Part shown: piece by piece, positions 7,739 through 14,835 of the stretch
Layout: each line of letters starts with the position of its first letter
How positions within the stretch are numbered: position 1 is the stretch's first letter
Assembly: GCA_030690175.1 (NCBI GenBank)
Contig: JAUYHE010000038.1
Coordinates: 1-31,331 of the forward strand
Direction of reading: 5' to 3'
DNA from: a bacterium
Lineage (GTDB): Bacteria > Patescibacteriota > Microgenomatia > Woykebacterales > RBG-16-39-9b
Length of the DNA: 31,331 bases
Translations under genes and position numbers: made by a program
The notes under the pieces: model-generated
Told to the model about the DNA's origin: nothing
Seen by the model: only the letters and a program-made list of their open reading frames with translations
The model's database searches: none

Positions 7739-9127
7739 ATGCAAAATCCAAGAAAACTAAACTTTAAAGGAAAAGAAATCGCGGTAATTGGAGCAGGGGT
7801 AGAGGGGATATCTTCAGCCAGGTATTTGCTATCAAAGGGTGCTTCCGTTTGTTTGCTAGATAAAAAGACAAAATCCGAAATCGGTCCCGAAACGACTGGT
7901 TCATTAGAAGGGTTGGGGGTCAAGTTTTTTCTAGGCGAAGATTACCTTTCCGATTTGGAAGATTTTGACCTCATCGTCCGTTCGCCCGGAGTAAAGCCGT
8001 ATTTGCCCCAGATACTTCGGGCAAAACAAAATGGAGTAGAAGTAACCTCCCAAACAAAACTTTTTTTTGATTTGTGCCCAGCGCCAATAATTGGGGTGAC
8101 CGGGACTAAGGGTAAGGGAACCACATCCCTACTTGTCTACGAAATAATAAAATCTGCTGGGAAAAAGGTTTTCCTGGGCGGTAATATCGGCAAGGCGCCA
8201 CTGGATTTCCTGGGTCAAATAACAAGCGATTCTTGGGTAGTTTTAGAGCTATCAAGTTTCCAGCTGATCGATCTTACGAGGAGCCCCCACATCGCCGTCG
8301 TGTTGATGACTACTGTCGAACACCTTGATTGGCATAGGAACGTCTCTGAGTACATAAAAGCAAAAGAAAAAATCGTCAAATACCAAAGCGAAAAGGATTT
8401 TATTGTGATCAATGGAGATTTCCCCTCATCAAAAAAAATTGGTGGGTCTTCTCTAGCAAAAAAGTATTATTTTTCTACAAAAACACCAGTCCAAAGGGGC
8501 GCTTACGTGGATAAAAATTTTCTTGTCCTGGTTACAAATGGTTGGACGACTATTGTAAATACAGCCCAGGTACAGTTACCAGGAGAGCATAACCTGCAAA
8601 ATATTTTGGCAGCGACAGCCGTAGCGGGGATATTAGAAATACCTCCAGATACAATTGCAAAAACAGTTTTATCTTTCAAAGGACTGCCGCATCGATTAGA
8701 ATTTGTAGCTGAAATTGGCGGTGCAAGATATTACAGTGATTCCGCATCAACTACTCCGGAAACCGCGATCGCGGCGTTGAAAGCTTTTAAAGACCCAAAA
8801 ATTATTATTCTCGGTGGTTCTAGCAAACAGGCTGACTTTTCCCATTTAGGAGAGGAAATAGCCAAAAATAACGTGCGAGTGGTAATTTTAATGGGGGATG
8901 AGGCAGGAAGAATAAAGCAGGCAATTAAAACAAAGGGAAAATTTCCAGGCGAAATAGTAGAGGGTTTAAATACCATGAAAGAAATAATCCAAAAAGCAAA
9001 GACTTTTTCCAAATCAGGTGATATCGTTCTCCTTTCCCCAGCTTGTGCTAGCTTTGGTATGTTTAAAAATTACGTGGATAGAGGAGATCAATTTAAAGAA
9101 GCGGTAAAATCGCTAGCGAAAGTTTAA
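7739..9127 (+). CDS. murD: UDP-N-acetylmuramoyl-L-alanine--D-glutamate ligase
   Basis: MurD adds D-Glu to UDP-MurNAc-L-Ala. The protein has 462 residues, within the family range. The N-terminal Rossmann-like domain contains VIGAGVEGISSARYL and VRSPGVKP. The ATP loop is GVTGTKGKGTTS, followed by GGNIGKAPLDFL and LELSSFQL, then VEHLDWHRNVSEYIKAKEKI. The C-terminal domain has FKGLPHRLEFV, YYSDSASTTPETAIAAL, ILGGSSKQADF and LLSPACASFGMFKNYVDRGDQF, all MurD hallmarks. A 196-base gap with the hairpin repeats follows before ftsW. Confidence 0.96.
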   Translation: MQNPRKLNFKGKEIAVIGAGVEGISSARYLLSKGASVCLLDKKTKSEIGPETTGSLEGLGVKFFLGEDYLSDLEDFDLIVRSPGVKPYLPQILRAKQNGVEVTSQTKLFFDLCPAPIIGVTGTKGKGTTSLLVYEIIKSAGKKVFLGGNIGKAPLDFLGQITSDSWVVLELSSFQLIDLTRSPHIAVVLMTTVEHLDWHRNVSEYIKAKEKIVKYQSEKDFIVINGDFPSSKKIGGSSLAKKYYFSTKTPVQRGAYVDKNFLVLVTNGWTTIVNTAQVQLPGEHNLQNILAATAVAGILEIPPDTIAKTVLSFKGLPHRLEFVAEIGGARYYSDSASTTPETAIAALKAFKDPKIIILGGSSKQADFSHLGEEIAKNNVRVVILMGDEAGRIKQAIKTKGKFPGEIVEGLNTMKEIIQKAKTFSKSGDIVLLSPACASFGMFKNYVDRGDQFKEAVKSLAKV

Positions 9128-9128
9128 A

Positions 9129-9158
9129 TTGGATCTGGATTTAGCTTTATAGTATAAT
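9129..9158 (+). promoter_or_regulatory. Promoter at the head of the repeat leader upstream of ftsW
   Basis: TTGGAT (9129-9134), an 18-base spacer and a perfect TATAAT (9153-9158). The first hairpin repeat begins directly after the -10 box, so the repeats would lie in the 5' leader of this transcript, about 165 bases from the ftsW ATG. Confidence 0.45.
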
Positions 9159-9159
9159 T

Positions 9160-9248
9160 CGCAAGGATTACATCCTGCGTATTGTTTCCTTGGCAGGATA
9201 TAATCGCAAGATTACATCTCGCGCTTGTTTCTCTAGCGAGATATAATC
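9160..9248 (+). repeat. Two tandem hairpin repeats upstream of ftsW
   Basis: Unit 1 forms GATTA-c-ATCCTGC, a 14-base loop, then GCAGGAT-a-TAATC (9166-9205). Unit 2 forms GATTA-c-ATCTCGC, a 13-base loop, then GCGAGAT-a-TAATC (9210-9248). The two units differ at two stem positions, and in both cases the partner base changes too, so pairing is kept. Each unit is preceded by CGCAAG. Bases 9160-9203 recur exactly at 17881-17924 upstream of ileS. The units also contain TATAAT, so they could carry extra -10 boxes. Confidence 0.85.
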
Positions 9249-9323
9249 AAAAGCAATATTTTGAATTGAGAATTAGTAATTATTAATTCATAGTTTTACG
9301 TTCGATGTCAGTTTCCTGCCTTT

Positions 9324-10418
9324 ATGGTTAAGCCAACCAAGACTCAAATTCACCGACCAGATTTCATTCTCCTTGGAGCTGTTGTTTCTCTAGTTTTGTT
9401 TGGGTTATTAATGGTTTACAATGCTTCCCCGGTTACTAGTTTGCGGGATTTTGGGGACCCACTTTATCTAATTAAATTTCAAATAGCCTGGGCGTTTATT
9501 GGACTAGTGCTTGGATTTATTGTATTTAGGATCCCTTATACTTTTTGGCAAAAAATTTCACCGTTTCTACTTGTTTTAGCTATTGTTTTGTTACTGGCCG
9601 TATTTATTCCGGGTTTGGGGCCAAAGGTTTATGGTGCTCAAAGATGGCTGCGGTTTGGAATCATTGGTGTTCAGCCAGCCGAATTTACCAAGCTTGCCTA
9701 CATAGTGTATCTAAGTGCGCTCCTGTCTAAGAAAATAAAATTTACACCATTTTTGATAACCACCGCGATTTTAGTTGGGATCGTATTGGTTCAAAGGGAC
9801 TTGGGTACTAGCGTGGTGATTACGATTATTGGGTTGGCACTTTATTTTGTGGCCGGCGGGGCGCTGTGGCATTTGCTTGCCTTGGCGCCCGTACTAGCCG
9901 CAGCTGCCGCCTTGTTTATAATTGCTTTTCCATATCGTAAAGCCCGATTCTTATCCTTTCTCAATCCAAGTATTGACACCCAGGGTATTTCTTACCATAT
10001 TAATCAGGCTTTGATCGCTTTGGGATCTGGAGGTTTGCTAGGAGTAGGTCTAGGCGAGTCCCGCCAAAAATACGGCTTTATTCCTGAAGTCACGACCGAT
10101 TCGATCTTTGCGGTGATTGGTAATGAGCTTGGTTTTATCGGGTCATTAGTTTTTATTACCGTATTTGTTTTAATAGTTTATCGGGGATTCAAAATCGCCC
10201 TTTCGGCGCCAGATAAATTCTCTTTTTTAGTTGCAGCCGGGATTACCACCTGGATTGGTGCGCAGACGTTTATTAATATTGCTGGTTTGTCAGCAACATT
10301 GCCTTTGATTGGATTACCTATCCCCTTTGTTTCATATGGGGGTAGTTCTTTGGTAGCTATTTTACTGGCGATGGCGATACTACTAAACATCTCACGTTAT
10401 ACCAAAGTGAGACATTAA
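9324..10418 (+). CDS. ftsW: SEDS-family lipid II polymerase FtsW
   Basis: FtsW is a membrane glycosyltransferase that polymerises lipid II at the septum with a partner class B PBP. The protein has 364 residues and about ten hydrophobic helices. Family motifs are VYNASP near the first helix, QRWLRFGIIGVQPAEFTKLA in the large loop, VQRDLGTSV, the AFLNP-like SFLNPSIDTQGISYHINQALIALGSGGLLGVGLG, and FIPEVTTDSIFAVIGNELGF. FtsW rather than RodA is chosen because it lies in the dcw cluster between murD and murG; the second SEDS gene at 20844 is then the RodA candidate. Start ATG 9324 has no clear Shine-Dalgarno site. Confidence 0.92.
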   Translation: MVKPTKTQIHRPDFILLGAVVSLVLFGLLMVYNASPVTSLRDFGDPLYLIKFQIAWAFIGLVLGFIVFRIPYTFWQKISPFLLVLAIVLLLAVFIPGLGPKVYGAQRWLRFGIIGVQPAEFTKLAYIVYLSALLSKKIKFTPFLITTAILVGIVLVQRDLGTSVVITIIGLALYFVAGGALWHLLALAPVLAAAAALFIIAFPYRKARFLSFLNPSIDTQGISYHINQALIALGSGGLLGVGLGESRQKYGFIPEVTTDSIFAVIGNELGFIGSLVFITVFVLIVYRGFKIALSAPDKFSFLVAAGITTWIGAQTFINIAGLSATLPLIGLPIPFVSYGGSSLVAILLAMAILLNISRYTKVRH

Positions 10419-10434
10419 CAGACCTTCAAGTTAG

Positions 10435-10464
10435 TTGAATCAGAGTGAAAAATTAAAGTATAAT
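10435..10464 (+). promoter_or_regulatory. Promoter upstream of the mini-ORFs and murG
   Basis: TTGAAT (10435-10440), an 18-base spacer and perfect TATAAT (10459-10464). It is followed by GCGAGATATAAT (10466-10477), identical to the 3' end of hairpin unit 2 upstream of ftsW, so this may be a remnant of the same repeat. Transcription would start about 15 bases before the first mini-ORF. Confidence 0.55.
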
Positions 10465-10486
10465 GGCGAGATATAATTTAAATTCC

Positions 10487-10534
10487 ATGAAAATAATAAA
10501 ACTTGTTTTCACTCAGAATATTGATTCTTCATGA
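10487..10534 (+). CDS. Mini-ORF 1 upstream of murG (15 residues)
   Basis: ATG 10487 opens a frame encoding MKIIKLVFTQNIDSS and ending at TGA 10532-10534. The stop overlaps the ATG of mini-ORF 2 (ATGA). It is the first copy of a 44-base tandem unit. Expression is not proven; it could be a leader peptide or a product of duplication of the murG start region. There is no strong Shine-Dalgarno site. Confidence 0.4.
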   Translation: MKIIKLVFTQNIDSS

Positions 10535-10578
10535 AAATAATAAAACTTGTTTTCATTCAGGATAGGAATTCTTCATGA
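10531..10578 (+). CDS. Mini-ORF 2 upstream of murG (15 residues)
   Basis: ATG 10531 encodes MKIIKLVFIQDRNSS and ends at TGA 10576-10578, which overlaps the murG ATG at 10575 (ATGA). The first 28 bases match mini-ORF 1 except for one base, and the start ATGAAAATAAT is also the murG start. A purine-rich AGGATAGG lies about 8 bases before the murG ATG and could serve as its ribosome site. The chain of two mini-ORFs and murG has the form expected for translational coupling. Confidence 0.4.
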   Translation: MKIIKLVFIQDRNSS

Positions 10579-11687
10579 AAATAATTATTTGTGGCGGGCA
10601 CTTGACTCCAGCGCTAGCGGTAGTTGACGAACTAAAAAAAAGAAGTATCAACGACGTTATTTTTATCGGAAGGGCTAGGGCTACTGAGGGAGAACGTGTT
10701 CCGAGCGCGGAATCCATCGTGATTCCCAACTTAGGTATTAAATTTTACGCGATTCCTACTGGTAGGTTGCAAAGAAAATTTACTCGCTACACCCTGCCAA
10801 GTTTATTGAAAGCTCCGGTTGGTGTGATTTCTTCTCTCTTGATTTTAAGCCAGGAAAAACCTGATGTGGTAATTTCCTTTGGTAGCTACGTTGCCTTGCC
10901 CGTTGTAATTGCCGCTTGGGTGCTGGGAATTCCATCTATTACCCACGAGCAAACCGTAAAGGGAGGGCTGTCAAACCAGTGGATAAGCAGATTTGCTAAA
11001 AAAATAGCCCTATCTTGGCCAGATTCAAAACAATTTTTTCCAGAAGAAAAATGCGTCGTGACCGGTATACCGATAAGACGGGAGATTTTAAACTTAAAAA
11101 GACACCGGACTAATCGGCCAGCGATTTTTATAACCGGGGGTAACCAAGGTGCGCATTCAATAAACGAGGCGATATTAGAAGTTATAGAGTCCCTTTTGGA
11201 TAAATACGAAGTCTATCACCAAACAGGAGGCGCCGAAAAATTTCGAGATTTCGAAATGTTGACCGCGCGGGTGTCCCAATTACCTCGAAAATTACAAAAA
11301 AGATACCACGTTTTCAAGTGGTTAAATAGTTCTGAACTAGTTGACGTGTACTCTCGGGCTTCCTTGGTAGTGGGCAGAAGCGGTGCAAACACCTTAAGTG
11401 AAGTTGCGTACCTTGGGATACCTGGACTATTTATACCACTTCCTTGGGCAGGTAGCGGTGAACAGGATAAAAACGCCCAAATGCTAGCCAGTACTGGGGC
11501 GGCTTTGGTTTTGCAACAAGAACGGTTGAGTCCAAGAAGATTACTAACGGCTATTAACGCAATGGTTCTTCGCCTGGATGATTACAAGGTGGCCGCAAAG
11601 AAGGCTAAAAAGCTAATTAACCCAAACGCTGCTAAGCTTTTTGTGGACGAGGCAATAAAATTGGTAAATAAAAATAATGAGCGTTAG
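10575..11687 (+). CDS. murG: Undecaprenyldiphospho-muramoylpentapeptide beta-N-acetylglucosaminyltransferase
   Basis: MurG adds GlcNAc to lipid I to give lipid II on the inner face of the membrane. The protein has 370 residues, a two-domain GT-B fold. The N terminus reads MKIIICGGHLTPALAV, a shortened form of the classic GGTGGHxxPALA loop. Other motifs are PSITHEQ, ITGGNQGAHSINEAI at the start of the second domain, YHQTGG and SRASLVVGRSGANTLSEVAYLGIPGLFIPLPWAG...Q..NA, which binds UDP-GlcNAc. Start ATG 10575 is the third copy of the repeated ATGAAAATAAT. The 3' end overlaps the next gene by 11 bases. Confidence 0.93.
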   Translation: MKIIICGGHLTPALAVVDELKKRSINDVIFIGRARATEGERVPSAESIVIPNLGIKFYAIPTGRLQRKFTRYTLPSLLKAPVGVISSLLILSQEKPDVVISFGSYVALPVVIAAWVLGIPSITHEQTVKGGLSNQWISRFAKKIALSWPDSKQFFPEEKCVVTGIPIRREILNLKRHRTNRPAIFITGGNQGAHSINEAILEVIESLLDKYEVYHQTGGAEKFRDFEMLTARVSQLPRKLQKRYHVFKWLNSSELVDVYSRASLVVGRSGANTLSEVAYLGIPGLFIPLPWAGSGEQDKNAQMLASTGAALVLQQERLSPRRLLTAINAMVLRLDDYKVAAKKAKKLINPNAAKLFVDEAIKLVNKNNER

Positions 11688-12150
11688 AAAACCTCTGCAA
11701 AAGGTATTTTCGGCCCAAAAAATCCATACTAATAAAAGAAAAGTAATTTTTTTAGTCGAAATTTTAGTTACTATTTTGCTGATAGTCGGCACAAGTATTA
11801 GTTTTGTTGCTTTGGACAAATTTGCACCAAGTGACTATTTTAAGAAAGTTACCAACTTAGCTTTGTTAAAAAGACCCAGTCAAAAAACCCAAGAAAAAAG
11901 CTTTGAAGAAAAAATAAAGGAGGTGATCGATAAAAAAATCCTTGATGTTACCGCCGTAGAAAAATCAAACGAAGGTTATTACATTGTAAAGAGCAGGGAG
12001 GAAGTAAATGTGGTGATGGTAGCGGATAAAGACCTGGGGTTTCAGGCTAGGACTTTACAAACGGTTCTATCCAAGGCTAAAATAGAAAACAGGGTAGCAT
12101 CTTTGGTGGACTTTCGTTTCGATAAAATTGTGGTGCAGTATAGCCGTTGA
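11677..12150 (+). CDS. ftsQ: Short FtsQ-like membrane protein
   Basis: FtsQ links septal wall synthesis enzymes in the divisome. This protein has 157 residues against about 250 for typical FtsQ. A basic cytoplasmic stretch (residues 1-25) is followed by one hydrophobic helix at about 26-48 (VIFLVEILVTILLIVGTSISF) and a charged extracytoplasmic part ending in VASLVDFRFDKIVVQYSR. That end resembles the last strands of the FtsQ beta domain. A normal POTRA segment is not evident in the space available. The call rests mainly on topology and on its place between murG and ftsA. It could instead be an unrelated small divisome protein. It overlaps murG by 11 bases. Confidence 0.5.
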   Translation: MSVRKPLQKVFSAQKIHTNKRKVIFLVEILVTILLIVGTSISFVALDKFAPSDYFKKVTNLALLKRPSQKTQEKSFEEKIKEVIDKKILDVTAVEKSNEGYYIVKSREEVNVVMVADKDLGFQARTLQTVLSKAKIENRVASLVDFRFDKIVVQYSR

Positions 12151-12216
12151 GGCACGAGACTTGATGTTTTTTAACCCCGGGTGAAGGATCAGTTTTAATG
12201 ATAAAAAGAGGTAATT

Positions 12217-13497
12217 GTGGCTAGAGACAAAATTATCGTCGGTATCGACATTGGTTCCTCAAAAATCGCTACGTTAATTGCGACTAGTTCTGATTCCGGA
12301 TTTACAGTGATAGGAGTATCTACCGCCCCTTCCAGAGGGATTAGAAAAGGTCAGGTAGTTGATATTGATGAAGCTGTTGCTGCGATTGCAGAGGGTATCG
12401 AATCAGCCGAGCGAATGGCAGGAGTATCTGCTTCGTCGTGTTTTGTAAGCGTGAGCGGTGTTCACATTTCTTCAGTAAATTCCCGAGGGGTTGTGGCCGT
12501 GGCCGGAGGCGAAAATGAGATTAGCGAGGATGACGTTCGCAGAGTAGTTGAAGCTGCCCAAGCAATTTCTACCCCTTCCTCAAGAGAACTCATTCACGTG
12601 ATACCCAGGGACTACATAGTCGATTCTCAAGAAGGAATTAAGGATCCGGTTGGAATGACCGGTGTGCGTTTGGAAGTTGAAACTCACATCATTACCGGTG
12701 CCAATACATCGCTTCGAAACCTCGTCAAATGTATCCAACAAGTTGGTATTGACGTAGAAGGATTAGTTTTTTCAGGAATTGCCAGCGCTGAAAGCACTCT
12801 GACCGATACAGAGAGAGAATTAGGGGTGGCTTTAATTGATATTGGGGGCGGTACGACTGATGTGGCTCTTTTTGTCGATGGGTCTATCGCGCATTCGGCT
12901 GTAATTCCTATTGGGGGCAAAAATATCACTAACGATTTGGCGATTGGTCTGCGAAGTTCTCTCGAGTCAGCGGAAAAAATTAAACTGGCTCTTAGTGTCA
13001 AAGAAAGCAAAAAAATCGACGAGGAGGAAGAAAAAGATGATAAAGAACAGGATAAAAAAGGGGAGATAGATGCGGCAAAATTGGGGATAACAGAAGACCT
13101 TGGCACCCTATCGAAAAAGACTCTAGTTGATGGAATAATTAAGCCGAGACTAACCGAGATTTTTACCTTAATTGGGATGGAGATAAAGAGAGCCGGATAC
13201 GCCGGTCTTCTTCCCGCTGGACTGGTCGTAACTGGCGGCGCTGCTGAAACAGTCCAGTTGCCAGCTGTCGGAAAAGAGGTTCTACGAATGCCGGTTCGAG
13301 TCGCTGAACCAAAAGGGGTCAGTGGGTTGATTGATGAAATATCATCACCAGCCTATGCCAACAGCGTAGGACTGCTTTTGTTTGGCGAAAAAATGACCGT
13401 GCCTACGTCCAAAATAAGTTTATCACTTCCTCGGGGAAGTAACGTAGCTGATTTGATCAAAAAAATTGTTGGGTGGATTCGCGGTTTAATCCCCTGA
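12217..13497 (+). CDS. ftsA: Cell division protein FtsA
   Basis: FtsA is the actin-like ATPase that ties FtsZ filaments to the membrane. It has 426 residues, normal length. The N-terminal phosphate-binding motif is GIDIGSSKIATLIA, and the second nucleotide motif is LIDIGGGTTDVALF. The 1C subdomain spans about residues 85-165. Near the end, VVTGGAA is the adenosine motif. The C-terminal KKIVGWIRGLIP forms an amphipathic helix suited to membrane binding. An unusual highly charged insert with a DEEEEKDDKEQDKKGE core lies at about residues 268-283. The start is GTG 12217, preceded by AGAGGT. ftsZ follows after 108 bases with its own promoter. Confidence 0.95.
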   Translation: MARDKIIVGIDIGSSKIATLIATSSDSGFTVIGVSTAPSRGIRKGQVVDIDEAVAAIAEGIESAERMAGVSASSCFVSVSGVHISSVNSRGVVAVAGGENEISEDDVRRVVEAAQAISTPSSRELIHVIPRDYIVDSQEGIKDPVGMTGVRLEVETHIITGANTSLRNLVKCIQQVGIDVEGLVFSGIASAESTLTDTERELGVALIDIGGGTTDVALFVDGSIAHSAVIPIGGKNITNDLAIGLRSSLESAEKIKLALSVKESKKIDEEEEKDDKEQDKKGEIDAAKLGITEDLGTLSKKTLVDGIIKPRLTEIFTLIGMEIKRAGYAGLLPAGLVVTGGAAETVQLPAVGKEVLRMPVRVAEPKGVSGLIDEISSPAYANSVGLLLFGEKMTVPTSKISLSLPRGSNVADLIKKIVGWIRGLIP

Positions 13498-13537
13498 CAT
13501 TCTTGGAAATATTTTAATCCTGGATTTAAAAACTCAA

Positions 13538-13566
13538 TTGACAAAGTTTTTTAATTAAGGTAATCT
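13538..13566 (+). promoter_or_regulatory. Promoter for ftsZ
   Basis: Consensus TTGACA (13538-13543), a 17-base spacer and TAATCT (13561-13566), about 40 bases before the ftsZ ATG. Unlike the leaderless promoters elsewhere, this leaves a short leader with a GGGCAGG stretch (13594-13600) before the start codon. Confidence 0.5.
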
Positions 13567-13605
13567 AAAGACAGTTAATCCCCTCAGTTTTATCGGGCAG
13601 GTATT

Positions 13606-14694
13606 ATGTTAATAAAACCAGAGGTCAACCGGTTTGCAAAGATAAAAGTAGTTGGCGTTGGCGGCGCTGGTGTTAATGCCCTCAATTCAATGATTTCCCT
13701 ACAGCAGGTTCAAGGGGCAGATTTTGTAGCTGTTAATACCGATGCTCAAGCCCTGCTTACTTCTCTTGCCCCGACCAAAGTCCAAATTGGAGAACAATTG
13801 ACCAAAGGATTAGGTAGTGGTGGTGATCCAGACATTGGTCGAAAAGCAGCTGAAGAAAGTAGCGAAAAACTTCAAGAGATGGTGAAAGACGCAGATATGG
13901 TTTTTGTTACCGCTGGTATGGGTGGTGGTACTGGTACTGGAGCTGGTCCCGTAATTGCTGATATTGCCAGAAAAAGCGGTGCCCTTACCGTATCAGTAGT
14001 GACTAAGCCTTTTGCTTTCGAAGGAGCGCACCGGCGAATTATTGGCGAGGAGGGTGTGGAGTCTCTAAAAGACAGAGTCGATACGATGATCGTAATTCCC
14101 AACCAAAGATTACTGGATGTGGTGGACAAAAAAATGAGCCTGCTAGAGGCATTTAAAGTAGCCGATTCGGTTCTTGGTCAGGGAGTTCAAGGTATTTCCG
14201 ATATTATTGTGCTGCCAGGTTTGATAAATGTTGACTTTGCTGATGTCCGAACGATTATGACCAGCGCTGGTAGTTCCTTGATGGGTATTGGTTTTGGTTC
14301 TGGTGAAAGTAGAGCCGCTACTGCCGCTAGGGCGGCGATTGCTTCGCCTCTACTTGAGGTTTCAATTGATGGTGCCAAAGGAATCCTTTTTAATATTAGC
14401 GGTGGACCTGATATTTCAATGTTTGAAGTCGATGAAGCCGCGAAAATCATCTCTTCCGCCGCTGATAGTGACGCAAACATTATTTTTGGCGCGACTATAG
14501 ATGAAAATATGGTTGATCAAGTGAAAATCACCGTGATTGCCACTGGTTTTTCTGAAGACAGGGTAAGCGCGGTGGAAACAAAGGAAGCTCTTGAATCTCT
14601 TTCTCAGTCTGTTTCTGAAGAAGGCAACGGCGCCCTTGAGAGTGGTGAAGATACCGACGAATTCGACGTTCCTGCATTTATGAGACAAAGATAA
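13606..14694 (+). CDS. ftsZ: Cell division GTPase FtsZ
   Basis: FtsZ is the tubulin-like GTPase that forms the division ring. The 362 residues match the family. The N-terminal KVVGVGGAGVNALNSM, AVNTDAQAL, the tubulin signature GGGTGTGAGPVIA and the T7 loop NVDFADVRTIM are all present. The C terminus ends in DEFDVPAFMRQR, the conserved peptide that binds FtsA, after a short linker of about 30 residues. ATG 13606 gives the standard N terminus. It is the last gene of the dcw series. Confidence 0.98.
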   Translation: MLIKPEVNRFAKIKVVGVGGAGVNALNSMISLQQVQGADFVAVNTDAQALLTSLAPTKVQIGEQLTKGLGSGGDPDIGRKAAEESSEKLQEMVKDADMVFVTAGMGGGTGTGAGPVIADIARKSGALTVSVVTKPFAFEGAHRRIIGEEGVESLKDRVDTMIVIPNQRLLDVVDKKMSLLEAFKVADSVLGQGVQGISDIIVLPGLINVDFADVRTIMTSAGSSLMGIGFGSGESRAATAARAAIASPLLEVSIDGAKGILFNISGGPDISMFEVDEAAKIISSAADSDANIIFGATIDENMVDQVKITVIATGFSEDRVSAVETKEALESLSQSVSEEGNGALESGEDTDEFDVPAFMRQR

Positions 14695-14761
14695 ATGCAG
14701 GAAGGGTAGTCGCTTCAGCGACGTTCATTCCGGCGTTCACGCGCCATCGTTAAAATCCCTA

Positions 14762-14790
14762 TTGACAGTAATTAGTGGAAAATATATAGT
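14762..14790 (+). promoter_or_regulatory. Strong promoter for pyrG
   Basis: Consensus TTGACA (14762-14767), an exact 17-base spacer and TATAGT (14785-14790). The likely start site is the first G of GGGCC at 14797, seven bases past the -10 box. Confidence 0.8.
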
Positions 14791-14796
14791 TATGGT

Positions 14797-14835
14797 GGGC
14801 CTTAAAAAAGGCAGACCCCGAGAGGGGTTTTTTTG
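14797..14835 (+). promoter_or_regulatory. pyrG leader with attenuator; candidate CTP-sensing reiterative transcription control
   Basis: The predicted 39-base leader begins GGGCC. It can form GCCTT-aaaa-AAGGC (14799-14812), then the hairpin ACCCC-gaga-GGGGT (14815-14828) with a run of seven Ts (14828-14834) ending one base before ATG 14836. In Bacillus subtilis pyrG, low CTP makes polymerase stutter on an initial GGG before C, and the added Gs pair with the C-rich arm of a terminator to let transcription through. All parts of that arrangement are visible here. The pyrG Shine-Dalgarno site AGAGGGG (14821-14827) is the 3' arm of the same hairpin. Confidence 0.65.
14815..14834 (+). terminator. 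Intrinsic terminator-like hairpin directly before pyrG
   Basis: The stem ACCCC/GGGGT closes a GAGA tetraloop of the GNRA type and runs into seven Ts. The stem is short (5 strong pairs, extendable by a G-T and an A-T pair), so full termination is not assured. It may end ftsZ readthrough as well as attenuate pyrG. Confidence 0.65.

Noticed and set aside
9160..9248. CRISPR-like array
   Set aside because: Only two units occur, with no unique spacers and no cas genes; the repeats are adjacent.
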